This document shows positions 17,453 through 26,318 of a DNA stretch of 48,596 nucleotides, one piece after another; position 1 is the stretch's first letter; the number at the start of each line of letters is the position of its first letter. The position numbers were made by a program, and so were the translations under genes. The notes beneath the pieces were generated by a model. The model saw nothing but the letters and a program-made list of their open reading frames with translations, was not told where the DNA came from and searched no databases. The stretch lies in the NCBI RefSeq assembly GCF_014199685.1, contig NZ_JACHNZ010000031.1, forward strand, positions 1 through 48,596, written 5' to 3'. The stretch is from Sphingosinicella soli (lineage in GTDB: Bacteria > Pseudomonadota > Alphaproteobacteria > Sphingomonadales > Sphingomonadaceae).

Positions 17453-17590
17453 GCTGGCGTTTTTGCAAAGCCCACGAAAAGAATGGGACGAAATTGGCGG
17501 CAATGTCTGCGAGCAGTTCAAGAAGAAGCTCGCCGAGAGGCTGGAAGCAACCTCGTTTACAAGATTGCGGCAGGGCGGCAATGCCGCGCG
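17453..17590. other. 138-bp gap with no gene seen
   Basis: Between the convergent aldo/keto reductase and TM2 genes. A short open frame (17409-17594, plus strand) crosses it but overlaps both genes and has no family features. I see no clear terminator hairpin. Confidence 0.4.
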
Positions 17591-17878
17591 TTAACCGCCG
17601 TATTTAGCGTTCCAGTTGTCGTCCGAAGATAAAAGAAAAACGATACCTTCGAAAAAGGCGATGATAGACGGCACGAACGTCCAACAGAACAGCAGGTAAA
17701 AAATACCCCAACCTTGGCCAAGATAAAAACGGTGAATACCAAGCCCGCCCAGCAAAATGGCGAGAATACCGGCTACGACCTTGCTCTTGCCGCCAGCAGC
17801 GGACTGTCGCCCGCCACACTTCGGGCACGTCGGCGCACTCCGCGCGATTTGCGTACCGCATTCGCGACAATGCACCAT
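17591..17878 (-). CDS. zinc-ribbon TM2 domain protein
   Basis: A 95-residue membrane protein. An N-terminal zinc ribbon with two CxxC pairs (CRECGTQIARSAPTCPKCGG) precedes a TM2 domain: two membrane segments (VVAGILAILLGGLGIHRFYLG and WGIFYLLFCWTFVPSIIAFFE) joined by the GxHRFYLG turn. ATG 17878 begins just before the ribbon. An alternative TTG at 17902 would have GGAG seven bases upstream and add eight residues. Its base composition is visibly AT-richer than the surrounding genes, and it occupies the place after sdhA where sdhB is usually found. That suggests later arrival. The function is unknown. Confidence 0.85.
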   Translation of the reverse strand: MVHCRECGTQIARSAPTCPKCGGRQSAAGGKSKVVAGILAILLGGLGIHRFYLGQGWGIFYLLFCWTFVPSIIAFFEGIVFLLSSDDNWNAKYGG

Positions 17879-17911
17879 ATTTCCAGCAAGCGTCGTCTGC
17901 AAAAGAGTTCT

Positions 17912-17944
17912 CCAGTAATCTATAAATTACCTATAGATTACTGG
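17912..17944. repeat. perfect 13-bp inverted repeat upstream of the TM2 gene
   Basis: CCAGTAATCTATA (17912-17924) and its exact complement (17932-17944) are separated by seven bases. As RNA on the minus strand the 3' arm ends in CUGG, which forms part of the GGAG that would serve the TTG 17902 start. The stem could therefore hide the ribosome site. It might also act as a terminator of the sdh operon, though there is no T-run. Confidence 0.7.
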
Positions 17945-17958
17945 ATCAACTACAAGAT

Positions 17959-19761
17959 TTAGTAAACGCGCGCCTTCGGCTTGATGTATTCGATCTCGTC
18001 GGTGAGCGTGTAAGTGTGCACCGGGCGGTAGTCGAGCTTGACGCCGCCGCCCTTGCCGCCCCAGCCGTCGAACCATGAGATCGTGTGACGCATGAAGTTC
18101 TCGTCGTCGCGGTTCGGATAGTCCTCGTGCATGTGTGCGCCGCGGCTTTCCTTGCGGTTCGCGGCGCCGTGGATCGTCACCATCGCCTGGCTGACGAGGT
18201 TGTCCAGCTCCAGCGTTTCGAGGAGATCGGTGTTCCAGACGAGGCCCTTGTCGGTGACGCGGATGTCCTGAACGCGCTCATACGTCTTGGTGAGCTTGCC
18301 GATGCCTTCCTGCAGCAGCTCGTCGGTACGGAACACCGCGCAGTGCGCCTGCATGGTCTTCTGCATTTCGAGGCGCACGTCCGCCGTGGGCGAGCCGCCG
18401 GCGGCATTGCGGAAGTGATCGAGGCGGCCGAGCGCGAGGTCGGCGCCGTCCGCCGGGAGCGGCTTGTGCGCGGTGCCGGGCTTGATCGTCTCGGCGACGC
18501 GGTGCGCGGTGGCGCGGCCGAAGACGACGAGATCGATGAGGCTGTTCGAGCCGAGACGGTTGGCGCCGTGAACGGAGACGCACGCCGCCTCGCCCACCGC
18601 GAACAGGCCGGGGACGACCGTGTCCGGGTTGCCGTCTTTCAGCGTGACGACCTCGCCGTGATAGTTCGTGGGGATGCCGCCCATGTTGTAGTGGACGGTC
18701 GGCACCACGGGGAGCGGCTGGCGCGTGAGGTCCACGCCCGCGAAGATCTTGCCGGTTTCGGTGATGCCGGGCAGACGCTCGTGCAGGATCTTGGCGTCGA
18801 TGTGATTGAGGTGAAGGTAGATGTGGTCCTTCTCCTTGCCGACGCCGCGGCCTTCACGGATTTCCATCGCCATCGAGCGCGAAACGACGTCGCGGCTGGC
18901 GAGGTCTTTCGCCGACGGCGCGTAGCGCTCCATGAAGCGCTCGCCTTCGGAATTGGTGAGGTAGCCGCCCTCGCCGCGCGCGCCTTCGGTGATGAGCACG
19001 CCCGCGCCGTAGATGCCGGTCGGGTGGAACTGCACGAACTCCATGTCCTGCAGCGGCAGACCCGCACGCAGCACCATGCCGCCGCCGTCACCCGTGCAGG
19101 TGTGCGCCGAGGTGGCGGAGAAGTACGCGCGGCCGTAGCCGCCGGTGGCCAGCACGACGCTGTGCGAGCGGAAGCGGTGGATGGTGCCGTCTTCCATGCA
19201 CATGGCGATGACGCCCCGGCACTCGCCGTTCTCCATGATGAGATCGAGCGCGAAATATTCGATGAAGAAGTCCGCGCTGTAGCGCAGCGACTGCTGGTAG
19301 AGCGCGTGCAGCATGGCGTGGCCGGTGCGGTCAGCCGCGGCGCAGGTGCGCTGCGCGGGCGGACCGGCGCCCATGTTCTGCATCATGCCGCCGAACGGGC
19401 GCTGATAGATCTTGCCCTCGGCGGTGCGGCTGAACGGCACGCCCGCGTGCTCCAGCTCGTAAACGGCGGCGGGCGCCTCGCGGCAGAGATATTCGATCGC
19501 GTCCTGATCGCCGAGCCAGTCCGACCCCTTCACGGTGTCGTACATGTGCCAGGTCCAGTGGTCCGGCCCCATGTTGCCGAGCGAAGCGGCGATGCCGCCC
19601 TGCGCCGCGACGGTGTGCGAACGCGTGGGGAACACCTTGGTGATGCAGGCCGTTTTCAGGCCCGCCTCGGCGATGCCCATGGTGGCGCGCAGGCCCGAGC
19701 CGCCCGCGCCGACGACGACGGCATCATAGGTGTGATCGATGATCTGGTAGCTGCTGGTCAT
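17959..19761 (-). CDS. sdhA: succinate dehydrogenase flavoprotein subunit
   Basis: A 600-residue catalytic subunit of complex II, oxidising succinate to fumarate on the cytoplasmic face of the inner membrane. It has the N-terminal FAD site ([14 protein letters not shown]), the covalent-FAD His in [11 protein letters not shown], the substrate region [20 protein letters not shown] and the Arg region [18 protein letters not shown]. The length is normal. It follows sdhD by 11 bp in the order sdhC-sdhD-sdhA, so these form one operon. The expected next gene, sdhB, is not there: a TM2 gene and an AT-rich hairpin follow instead. Confidence 0.98.
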   Translation of the reverse strand: MTSSYQIIDHTYDAVVVGAGGSGLRATMGIAEAGLKTACITKVFPTRSHTVAAQGGIAASLGNMGPDHWTWHMYDTVKGSDWLGDQDAIEYLCREAPAAVYELEHAGVPFSRTAEGKIYQRPFGGMMQNMGAGPPAQRTCAAADRTGHAMLHALYQQSLRYSADFFIEYFALDLIMENGECRGVIAMCMEDGTIHRFRSHSVVLATGGYGRAYFSATSAHTCTGDGGGMVLRAGLPLQDMEFVQFHPTGIYGAGVLITEGARGEGGYLTNSEGERFMERYAPSAKDLASRDVVSRSMAMEIREGRGVGKEKDHIYLHLNHIDAKILHERLPGITETGKIFAGVDLTRQPLPVVPTVHYNMGGIPTNYHGEVVTLKDGNPDTVVPGLFAVGEAACVSVHGANRLGSNSLIDLVVFGRATAHRVAETIKPGTAHKPLPADGADLALGRLDHFRNAAGGSPTADVRLEMQKTMQAHCAVFRTDELLQEGIGKLTKTYERVQDIRVTDKGLVWNTDLLETLELDNLVSQAMVTIHGAANRKESRGAHMHEDYPNRDDENFMRHTISWFDGWGGKGGGVKLDYRPVHTYTLTDEIEYIKPKARVY

Positions 19762-19772
19762 GCGTTTGTCCG

Positions 19773-20150
19773 TCAGGCGCCGAGCGCGATCTTGAGAATG
19801 GAGAACACACCGACGAGACCGCCGGCGACCGCGAAGGCAGTCAGCGCGAGGAGCGAAGCGACCTTGGCGCCTTCATGCAGATAGTCTTCGATCAGAACCT
19901 GAAGACCAAGCCGTAAGTGCCAGAAAACACTGACCACGAACAGGATCAGCGGCACCGCGACGAGCGGCTGGCCCATCCAGGCAGTGACGGTCTGGTAGCC
20001 GAGATCCGGCAGGCGCACGAGCGACACGATGAACCACACGACAAGCGCCAGGTTCGAAATGGCGGTGACGCGCTGCAGCCACCAGTGATGCACGCCCGAC
20101 TTCGCCGTGCCGAGGCCGCGCACGCGGCCGATTTCGGTTCCACGTCCCAT
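19773..20150 (-). CDS. sdhD: succinate dehydrogenase membrane anchor subunit
   Basis: A 125-residue integral-membrane subunit that anchors SdhAB and helps bind quinone. Three membrane segments are visible ([54 protein letters not shown]). Conserved features are [16 protein letters not shown] near the N-terminus and [15 protein letters not shown]. It lies between sdhC and sdhA with 11-bp gaps on each side. Confidence 0.95.
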   Translation of the reverse strand: MGRGTEIGRVRGLGTAKSGVHHWWLQRVTAISNLALVVWFIVSLVRLPDLGYQTVTAWMGQPLVAVPLILFVVSVFWHLRLGLQVLIEDYLHEGAKVASLLALTAFAVAGGLVGVFSILKIALGA

Positions 20151-20161
20151 GGGTCAGCTCC

Positions 20162-20548
20162 TCAGACGTACAGGATGATCGCCCAGGTGATCGCGGTAAG
20201 CGTCAGCGAGGCGAGGATGGTGAGGATGGCGGTCAGTTTCGAGGTGGCGAGTTCATAGCCCCAGCCGGTATCCATCGCGAGGTGCCGGATGCCCGACATC
20301 ATGTGCTGAAAAACAGCCCAGGTCAGCGCGACGAGGATCGTGATCCCGACCCACCCGGAGGCGATCGACAGGAAGGTCTCATAGGCTTCGGGGCCGGTCG
20401 CGGCGGCAACCAGCCACCACAGGAACAGCAGCGTGCCGCCGATGGCAAGGCCGTCGCCGGTCGCGCGGTGCAGGATCGAAACCAGCATATGGACGCGCCA
20501 GCGCCAAATGCTGAGGTGCGGTGAAAGCGGCCGGTTCACGGATGCCAC
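20162..20548 (-). CDS. sdhC: succinate dehydrogenase cytochrome b556 subunit
   Basis: A 128-residue membrane subunit that carries the heme and quinone site with SdhD. The signature SPHLSIWRWRVHMLVSILHRATG is at the N-terminus, followed by three membrane helices. The heme-ligand region is HMMSGIRHLAMDTGWG. The start is GTG 20548, with GGGGAT upstream. It is the first gene of the sdh operon; the promoter should lie within the 86 bp before it. Confidence 0.95.
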   Translation of the reverse strand: MASVNRPLSPHLSIWRWRVHMLVSILHRATGDGLAIGGTLLFLWWLVAAATGPEAYETFLSIASGWVGITILVALTWAVFQHMMSGIRHLAMDTGWGYELATSKLTAILTILASLTLTAITWAIILYV

Positions 20549-20634
20549 GCTTTTATCCCCAGTTGAGTGCCCTTTTCACGGGTGCTTTTAGGGCGCACGG
20601 CGAGTCGTGCAACTCTTATGCGTGCGAACCATTC

Positions 20635-20997
20635 TCAACTATGCCGATTCAGGCGCTCAAGCGTCGAGAAGCGCGGGTTATCAACGGTGAGACGCGCCGC
20701 GACACCCGTTTCCAGCGCATCGAGCAGCCCCGGCGTTCGGGTCGTCCAGTCACCGGCGCGGATGCGCGCGCAGGCCTCCGCGACGCGCGCGCCGGCAGGA
20801 ACGTCGGGCAGCAGGCTTCCAAGCGCAGCCGCTTCCGCTTCGGCCGGGCGCGCGCGCAGTTCGCGCGCGGCGATCGCGAGCGCGTTGGCGGCGACCTTGG
20901 CATGAAAGGCCATGCGGCCGGAAAGCTCGCCTTCAGCCTCTTTCAGAAAGGCGGCGGCGGCTTCGATGAGATCCGTGGCTTCGATTCTGGACCGCAT
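20635..20997 (-). CDS. DUF6285 domain-containing protein
   Basis: A 120-residue, mainly helical, Ala-rich protein of unknown function (RSRIEATDLIEAAAAFLKEA, FHAKVAANALAIAARELRAR, NPRFSTLERL). It starts three bases past the stop of the phosphotransferase gene on the same strand. DUF6285 proteins are commonly paired with such phosphotransferases, so the two probably act together; the activity is not known. No membrane segment or signal is seen. Confidence 0.85.
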   Translation of the reverse strand: MRSRIEATDLIEAAAAFLKEAEGELSGRMAFHAKVAANALAIAARELRARPAEAEAAALGSLLPDVPAGARVAEACARIRAGDWTTRTPGLLDALETGVAARLTVDNPRFSTLERLNRHS

Positions 20998-21000
20998 GGT

Positions 21001-22008
21001 TCAAAGCGCTCCGTGCTTCAGCATGTAGAGAATATCCGCCTCGGTTTCCGAAACACGGCGGGCGATCGCGGCGCGCTCCACGGAGGCGACGTCGCCCGAA
21101 AGATGCGCGGCGCCCATCTGCATGCACATCACTCCCCAGCGCAGCGAGCCCAGCATTTCGAACGCGAGAACGCTTTCCCGGTCCACAGGCCTGCCGCCTG
21201 CCGCCTCATAGGCCGCGTAGAACGCCTCACGCTCGGCAAAGCCGCCGACGGGCATCTGCGACTGGCCGAAACGCCATGTGTTGGTGGAAAGCCAGCCGAG
21301 ATCGAGCAGCGGATGGCCGATGTGCGCGAGTTCCCAATCCACCACCGCCGCCAGGCCGCTCTCCCCGACGATGAAGTTGCCGGAGCGGAAATCGCCGTGG
21401 ACGAGCGTGAGATCGCCGCCCGGCAATCGCGCCGCAAGCTCGGCAAATGCCAGCTCGAACACGGGCACAGCGCCGTCGCAGCGATCGTAAATCTCGCGAA
21501 GATCGTCGAGCTGCGCCTGCGGCGTTCGGACGGAAAGCGACAGATCGGTAACGGCTTCGGCGCCGATTGCATGAATGCGGGCGAGCGATTCCGCGCAGTC
21601 GGCAAGCATCGCGGCGCGCGCCTGCGCATAGCCGTCGTCGCGAAGCCAGCGCGGGGCAAGCGTCTCCCCCTCCACGAACGCCATGACGAAGCCCTCGCCG
21701 AGCCCGTCCTGCGGCGTGAGCACCGCGATCACCGGCGCAACGCGCACGCCCGCGTTTCCGGCGCGTGTCTGCAAGGCCGCCTGCACCGCGCGCGGCATGC
21801 CGTCGGTCGTCTGACCCGGCGGCGTCACCTGAAGGATGAGGCGCCAGGGTTGGCCATCGCGCACGGCATCCACCGCATAGGTCAGCGAATTCGCGCCGCC
21901 GGAGAGCGGAATCACCGCCTCGACATCCACATGGCCGGGCACTGCCCGCTCGAGCACGCGGGCGAGGCGCGCACGCGCCGCCTCCGGATCGGTCCTATCA
22001 TGTTCCAT
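21001..22008 (-). CDS. phosphotransferase family protein paired with DUF6285
   Basis: A 335-residue aminoglycoside-phosphotransferase-fold protein, distinct from the one at 7308-8381. Key parts are the loop PLSGGANSLTYAV, the Lys/Leu region WRLILQVTPPG, the catalytic loop LVHGDFRSGNFIVG and the metal site AVVDWELAHIGHPLLDLGWL. ATG 22008 is the likely start; an upstream extension to 22044 lacks support. Together with DUF6285 it resembles the kinases of acyl-CoA-dehydrogenase-linked operons, but no such dehydrogenase is adjacent. Confidence 0.9.
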   Translation of the reverse strand: MEHDRTDPEAARARLARVLERAVPGHVDVEAVIPLSGGANSLTYAVDAVRDGQPWRLILQVTPPGQTTDGMPRAVQAALQTRAGNAGVRVAPVIAVLTPQDGLGEGFVMAFVEGETLAPRWLRDDGYAQARAAMLADCAESLARIHAIGAEAVTDLSLSVRTPQAQLDDLREIYDRCDGAVPVFELAFAELAARLPGGDLTLVHGDFRSGNFIVGESGLAAVVDWELAHIGHPLLDLGWLSTNTWRFGQSQMPVGGFAEREAFYAAYEAAGGRPVDRESVLAFEMLGSLRWGVMCMQMGAAHLSGDVASVERAAIARRVSETEADILYMLKHGAL

Positions 22009-22053
22009 TACGGACAAGGGTAGCGTCTCTTCGCTGCATCGCAACTGCGCGAT

Positions 22054-22070
22054 CTAACGGGGCGTTAACC
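22054..22070 (+). promoter_or_regulatory. CtrA-like box upstream of the chemoreceptor
   Basis: CTAA-N7-TTAACC matches TTAA-N7-TTAA except for its first base. It lies 67 bp before the start codon, in the divergent 129-bp region shared with the phosphotransferase operon. CtrA control of motility and chemotaxis genes is established in alphaproteobacteria, which makes the site plausible. Confidence 0.4.
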
Positions 22071-22137
22071 TCGATCGGCTAGATTGTTTCGCACTCGATA
22101 CACAATTTCGCGAAATGCAGGCGATAGAACCAGACGC

Positions 22138-23466
22138 ATGATCGACAACGAAATGTCCTCCTGGCGCGAGCGCCTCCACTCCTATCGCATCACGGACGAA
22201 GACCAGCGGCTGATGCCCGAGCTGTGGCAGGCGCTTGAGCCGGTCGCGCCGCAGATGGCGCAGGCGTTCTGGGAAGTTTTCGGCCCGTCGGCGGGTGCGG
22301 GCGACGATCTGACGCCCGAGCACAAGCGCATCATGATCGAAAACAGCGTCGCTTATACCCGGCAGAACCTCACCGATCCGCTCGATTCCGCGTGGATGGA
22401 GCGCGTTGCGCTGCATGGCAACGGCGTGTTCGCGGCGGGCGCGAAGAGCCACGAGGCCGTGGGCGCGTTCAGCTGCGCCTACGACGTCGCCTACGAACAT
22501 CTGCCGCACCTGATCGAGGACCGCACGAAGCTCGGCAAGATGCTGCGCGTCCTCTCCAAGATCTGCGAGCTTGAGGTCGATCTGGTGCTGACGCGCGTTC
22601 TGGTGCTGCGCGACAAGCAGCGTACCGACGAGATCCATGCTTACGGCGAAAAATTCCGCACGCTGATCGCCAGCGCGGTCGAGCGGGCGTCCCAGCGCTC
22701 CGCCGCCGTGCGCGCGCAGTCCGCGACCGCGGCGGTCAAGGCGCGCGACATGATTTCCAAATCCGCCGAAGTCGCCGCTGCGGCCGAGCAATCGGCCATG
22801 GCGATGCGGCAGGCGGCAGAGACCGCCGCCGGGCTGATCCGCACCATCGAGGAAACGCGCGCGGAAGTGGACGGCGCGGCAACCGTCGCCGATCGCGCCA
22901 CCTCACAGGCCGGTGAAGCGGTCGTTTCGGTGACTTTGCTCGCCAAGCACAGCGAAACCATCGAATCGATCGTCAGCCTGATCCGCGACATCGCGGGGCA
23001 AACCAACCTCCTTGCGCTCAACGCCACGATCGAGGCGGCGCGCGCGGGCGATGCGGGGCGCGGTTTTGCCGTGGTCGCGCAGGAAGTGAAGTCGCTGGCC
23101 GGGCAGACCGCGCGCGCCACCGACGACATCGCCAAGCAGATCGCCGCCATCCAGGAAGCGACCCAGAGCACCGTCGCCGCCAACGGATCGATCCGCGACA
23201 CGGTGGACGGCGTCCGCCGCTCCGCCGACCGCATCAAGGGCGCGATGGACAATCAGGCCGCGACCGTGACGATGATCACCGGCTCCGTCGATGAGACCGC
23301 GCTTTCCGCAGACGCGATGTCCGCCGCGATCGCCAGCATCCGCCAGTCGACGGAGAGCGTTGCGAGCGAAGTGGATTCGGTTCGTGTCGTTTTCGCGGAG
23401 ATGGACGAGCAGTTGACGCAGCTGCAGAGCGCGGTGGGCGAATTCATGACAGCGATCGCGGCCTGA
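22138..23466 (+). CDS. soluble methyl-accepting chemotaxis protein with globin-like sensor
   Basis: A 442-residue cytoplasmic chemoreceptor with no membrane segment. Residues 1-165 look like a protoglobin/globin-coupled sensor: [20 protein letters not shown] at the start and [20 protein letters not shown], where His93 is the candidate heme ligand. A helical linker leads to the signalling domain (about 230-440). Its hairpin tip is [20 protein letters not shown], continuing [16 protein letters not shown]. If heme is bound it would sense oxygen or a related gas. Globin identity is inferred from pattern, not from a search. Confidence 0.85.
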   Translation: MIDNEMSSWRERLHSYRITDEDQRLMPELWQALEPVAPQMAQAFWEVFGPSAGAGDDLTPEHKRIMIENSVAYTRQNLTDPLDSAWMERVALHGNGVFAAGAKSHEAVGAFSCAYDVAYEHLPHLIEDRTKLGKMLRVLSKICELEVDLVLTRVLVLRDKQRTDEIHAYGEKFRTLIASAVERASQRSAAVRAQSATAAVKARDMISKSAEVAAAAEQSAMAMRQAAETAAGLIRTIEETRAEVDGAATVADRATSQAGEAVVSVTLLAKHSETIESIVSLIRDIAGQTNLLALNATIEAARAGDAGRGFAVVAQEVKSLAGQTARATDDIAKQIAAIQEATQSTVAANGSIRDTVDGVRRSADRIKGAMDNQAATVTMITGSVDETALSADAMSAAIASIRQSTESVASEVDSVRVVFAEMDEQLTQLQSAVGEFMTAIAA

Positions 23467-23493
23467 ACGATCCCGCCTTTGGGCCGTGACACC

Positions 23494-23512
23494 GTAGCGG
23501 CGCTGCCGCTAC
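23494..23512 (+). terminator. perfect GTAGCGGC hairpin after the chemoreceptor gene
   Basis: GTAGCGGC and its exact complement GCCGCTAC are separated by three bases. It sits between the stop of the chemoreceptor and the next start (23523). No T-run follows, so termination would be weak or Rho-assisted. Confidence 0.35.
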
Positions 23513-23522
23513 ACTCCCCCGC

Positions 23523-24236
23523 ATGGCACGTCCCCACATCTTCATCACCGGCGCATCGCGCGGCATCGGCGCGGCCACGATGGCGCTCATTCGCGAGCAG
23601 GACGCCCGCGTCGTCGGCCATGCCACCAGCGACGGCGGCGGGCTGATCGGCGCCGATCTCAGCCTGCCCGGCGCGGGGCGGGCGCTTTGGGACAAAGCGA
23701 TCGAGGCGCTCGACGGGCGCATCGACGTGCTCGTGAACAACGCGGGCGTGTTCGAGGCCAATCCGTTGGACGCAAGCGACGCCGAATGGGACGCGCAGTG
23801 GGAACGCGGGCTCGCGATCAACCTGAAGGCATCCGCCGATCTGTCGCGCGCGGCGATCCGGCACTGGCGCGAGCGCGGCAGCGGCGGGCGCATCATCAAC
23901 GTCGCCAGCCGCGCCGGACACCGGGGCGATTCGCCGGCGCACTGGCACTATGCGGCGGCCAAGTCGGGGATGATCGCGATGACCAAAACGATCGCCCGCG
24001 CGCATGCAGGCGAAGGCATCTTCGCCTATGCCGTGGCGCCGGGCTTCACGATGACCGGCATGGCGGAGGACTATCTTTCGAGCCGCGGCGGGCAGCAGCT
24101 TCTTGCCGACATCCCGCTCGGCCGCGTCGCCGACCCCGGAGAGGTGGCGAACGCCATCATCTACCTCGCGCTGAAGGCGCCCGCCGCGATGACGGGCGCG
24201 ACGCTCGACATCAACGGCGCAAGCTACGTGCGCTGA
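23523..24236 (+). CDS. SDR family oxidoreductase
   Basis: A 237-residue short-chain dehydrogenase. The cofactor motif is TGASRGIG (about residues 9-16), with NNAG in VLVNNAGVF. The catalytic Ser and Tyr-x-x-x-Lys appear in NVASRAG and HYAAAKSGM. The C-terminus (VANAIIYLALKAPAAMTGATLDINGA) is that of classical SDRs such as 3-oxoacyl-ACP reductases. The substrate is unknown. It converges on the quinone oxidoreductase gene with a three-base gap. Confidence 0.92.
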   Translation: MARPHIFITGASRGIGAATMALIREQDARVVGHATSDGGGLIGADLSLPGAGRALWDKAIEALDGRIDVLVNNAGVFEANPLDASDAEWDAQWERGLAINLKASADLSRAAIRHWRERGSGGRIINVASRAGHRGDSPAHWHYAAAKSGMIAMTKTIARAHAGEGIFAYAVAPGFTMTGMAEDYLSSRGGQQLLADIPLGRVADPGEVANAIIYLALKAPAAMTGATLDINGASYVR

Positions 24237-24239
24237 GCG

Positions 24240-25211
24240 CTACATCTCGACGAGCACCTTGCCCATCGCCTTGCGGTCCATCATCCAGCGGATCGCCTGG
24301 GCGCCGTCATCCAGGCTGAAACGCCGGGACATGTGCGGGTGCAGCTTGCCTTCAGCGAGCCACCGTATCAGTTCGGCCATGTTCGCGGCATGGAGTTTCG
24401 CCTCGCGTGTCGTGAACGCCCCCCAGAACACGCCGACGATCGACGCGCCCTTGATGAGCGCGAGGTTGAGCGGCAGCTTGGGGATCTCGCCGCCCGCGAA
24501 GCCGACGACGAGATAACGGCCGTTCCAGCCGATCGAACGGAAGGCGGGCTCGGCGAACGTGTCTCCGACGGGATCGTAGATCACGTCCGGCCCGGCGCCG
24601 CAGGTGCGCTTGATACCTGCGCGAAGGTCTTCGGTGGAATAATTGATCGTCTCGTCCGCGCCGTATTCGCGGCAGAGCGCCAGCTTCTCTTCCGACGAAG
24701 CGGCGGCCACGACCCGCGCGCCCATCACCTTGCCGAGTTCGACCGCCGCGAGCCCGACACCGCCCGCCGCGCCGAGCACGAGCAGCGTTTCGCCCGGCTG
24801 CAGGTTCGCGCGCTGTTTCAGCGCATGGTGCGAGGTCGCGTAGGTCATCGTGAACCCCGCCGCGACATCGAGCGGCATCGCATCAGGCAGCGGCACCGCC
24901 TGCGCGGCTTCCGCGATGAGATATTCGGCGAAAGCGCCCGTTCCGGTCATCGCGAGCACGCGGTCGCCCGGTTTCAGGTGCGTGACGCCCTCGCCCACCG
25001 CATCGACGACACCCGCCGCTTCGCCGCCGGGTGAAAACGGCAGCGGCGGTTTGAACTGGTAGAGGTTCTGGATGATGAGCACGTCGGGGAAATTGACACC
25101 CGCCGCCGCCACGCGGATACGCACTTCACCCTTGCCCGGTTCGGGAGTCGGCACCTCGCGCACGACAAGCGTTTCGGGTGGACCGTGCTCCACGCAAAGC
25201 AGTGCCTTCAT
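24240..25211 (-). CDS. NADPH:quinone oxidoreductase family protein
   Basis: A 323-residue zinc-free medium-chain dehydrogenase of the zeta-crystallin type. The N-terminal GroES-like part shows GVNFPDVLIIQNLYQ and PFSPGGEAAGVV. The nucleotide-binding part shows VLGAAGGVGLAAVELGK and the C-terminus is complete. No catalytic zinc Cys is present. ATG 25211 begins MKALLC; an ATG six bases upstream (25217) is also possible. It is divergent from panE across 78 bp. Confidence 0.92.
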   Translation of the reverse strand: MKALLCVEHGPPETLVVREVPTPEPGKGEVRIRVAAAGVNFPDVLIIQNLYQFKPPLPFSPGGEAAGVVDAVGEGVTHLKPGDRVLAMTGTGAFAEYLIAEAAQAVPLPDAMPLDVAAGFTMTYATSHHALKQRANLQPGETLLVLGAAGGVGLAAVELGKVMGARVVAAASSEEKLALCREYGADETINYSTEDLRAGIKRTCGAGPDVIYDPVGDTFAEPAFRSIGWNGRYLVVGFAGGEIPKLPLNLALIKGASIVGVFWGAFTTREAKLHAANMAELIRWLAEGKLHPHMSRRFSLDDGAQAIRWMMDRKAMGKVLVEM

Positions 25212-25289
25212 AAACATCGTCCCTTTCGCGATCCGCAGGTTGCCATCGGGCATTGAAGCGTCAGAATAACCACATGAAGGATCGGGGCA

Positions 25290-26318
25290 ATGCACGACAA
25301 AGATAGGCTGTCCATCGCCGTGATGGGTGCCGGGCTCATCGGTTGCTACATAGGCGGCGTGCTGGCAGCAGGCGGCGCGCGGGTGACGCTGATCGGCCGC
25401 CCGGCATATCTGGCTGCGATTCGCGCAAACGGTCTGCGTGTGTCCGATGCAAGCGGCCGCGATACCCTTGTCGCCGCAGAGGTGGTGCTGACGGAAAGCC
25501 CCGCCGCGGCCGCAGCGGCGGATGTCGTGCTGATAACGGTGAAGAGCGATGCCACGGCGGAGGCCGCCGCCGCGCTTGCGCCCCACATCGCGGCGGGAAC
25601 GCCGGTGCTTTCGTTGCAGAACGGCGCGGACAATGTCGCCGCCATCGCGGCCGCTCTGCCGGAAGCGCGCGCCTTTGCGGGCATGGTGCCGTTCAGCGTC
25701 GCAGAGCGCGGCCCCGGCCATTTCCATCAGGCGACGGGCAGCCCCGTGCAGATCGGCACCGACCCGGCGCTCGACAGGTTCGCCGACGCGCTGACCGCGG
25801 GCGGACTGCCGCCCGTCCGCAGCGCCGACATGGACGGCGTGCTGTGGGGCAAGCTGCTCGTGAACCTGAACAACGCGATCAACGCACTCTCCGGCAAGAC
25901 GCTGGCGCAGGAATTCGCCGACCGCGATTACCGGCGCGCGTGGGCGCTTTCGATCGCCGAAGCGCTCGACCTGCTGAAGGCGGCGGGCATCCGGCCGGCA
26001 AGCGTGCTGCCCCTGCCCGTCGAGCGGATGCCGCTGCTGCTGTCGCTGCCGAATTTCCTCTACCGGCGGATCGCCGCGCGGCAGAAGGCGACGGTGGACC
26101 GGCACGCGCGCACCTCGATGGCGGACGATCTCGCGCGCGGCCGCAGAACCGAGGTCGATCACCTGAACGGCGCGGTGGTGCGGCTGGCCGAGCGGCTGGG
26201 ACGCAAGGCGCCGGTGAACGCAAAGCTCGTTGAACTGATGCGCGCGGCGGAAGCGGGCGCGCCGCCGATACCCGGCAAGAGGCTGCGTCAGGCGCTCGCA
26301 GCGTCGACCAGAGCCTGA
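25290..26318 (+). CDS. panE: 2-dehydropantoate 2-reductase
   Basis: A 342-residue NADPH-dependent enzyme of the ketopantoate reductase family, giving pantoate for CoA synthesis. The Rossmann motif is VMGAGLIGCYIGGVLA. The catalytic Lys lies in LWGKLLVNLNNAINAL, and the C-terminal region has ADDLARGRRTEVDHLNG and APVNAKLVELM. Family members sometimes have other substrates, so the assignment to pantothenate synthesis is by family. Its last 31 bases overlap the oppositely oriented oxyR gene. Confidence 0.88.
   Translation: MHDKDRLSIAVMGAGLIGCYIGGVLAAGGARVTLIGRPAYLAAIRANGLRVSDASGRDTLVAAEVVLTESPAAAAAADVVLITVKSDATAEAAAALAPHIAAGTPVLSLQNGADNVAAIAAALPEARAFAGMVPFSVAERGPGHFHQATGSPVQIGTDPALDRFADALTAGGLPPVRSADMDGVLWGKLLVNLNNAINALSGKTLAQEFADRDYRRAWALSIAEALDLLKAAGIRPASVLPLPVERMPLLLSLPNFLYRRIAARQKATVDRHARTSMADDLARGRRTEVDHLNGAVVRLAERLGRKAPVNAKLVELMRAAEAGAPPIPGKRLRQALAASTRA

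Noticed and set aside
17409-17594. Small plus-strand gene after the aldo/keto reductase
   Set aside because: It overlaps the reductase out of frame and reaches into the TM2 gene; no ribosome site or family likeness.
18085-19884. 599-codon open frame on the plus strand opposite sdhA
   Set aside because: It is an antisense shadow of sdhA, with Arg/Ala/His-rich low-quality composition and no family motif.
20521-22023. 500-codon plus-strand frame across sdhC to phosphotransferase
   Set aside because: It runs antisense to three supported genes and contains no recognisable domain.
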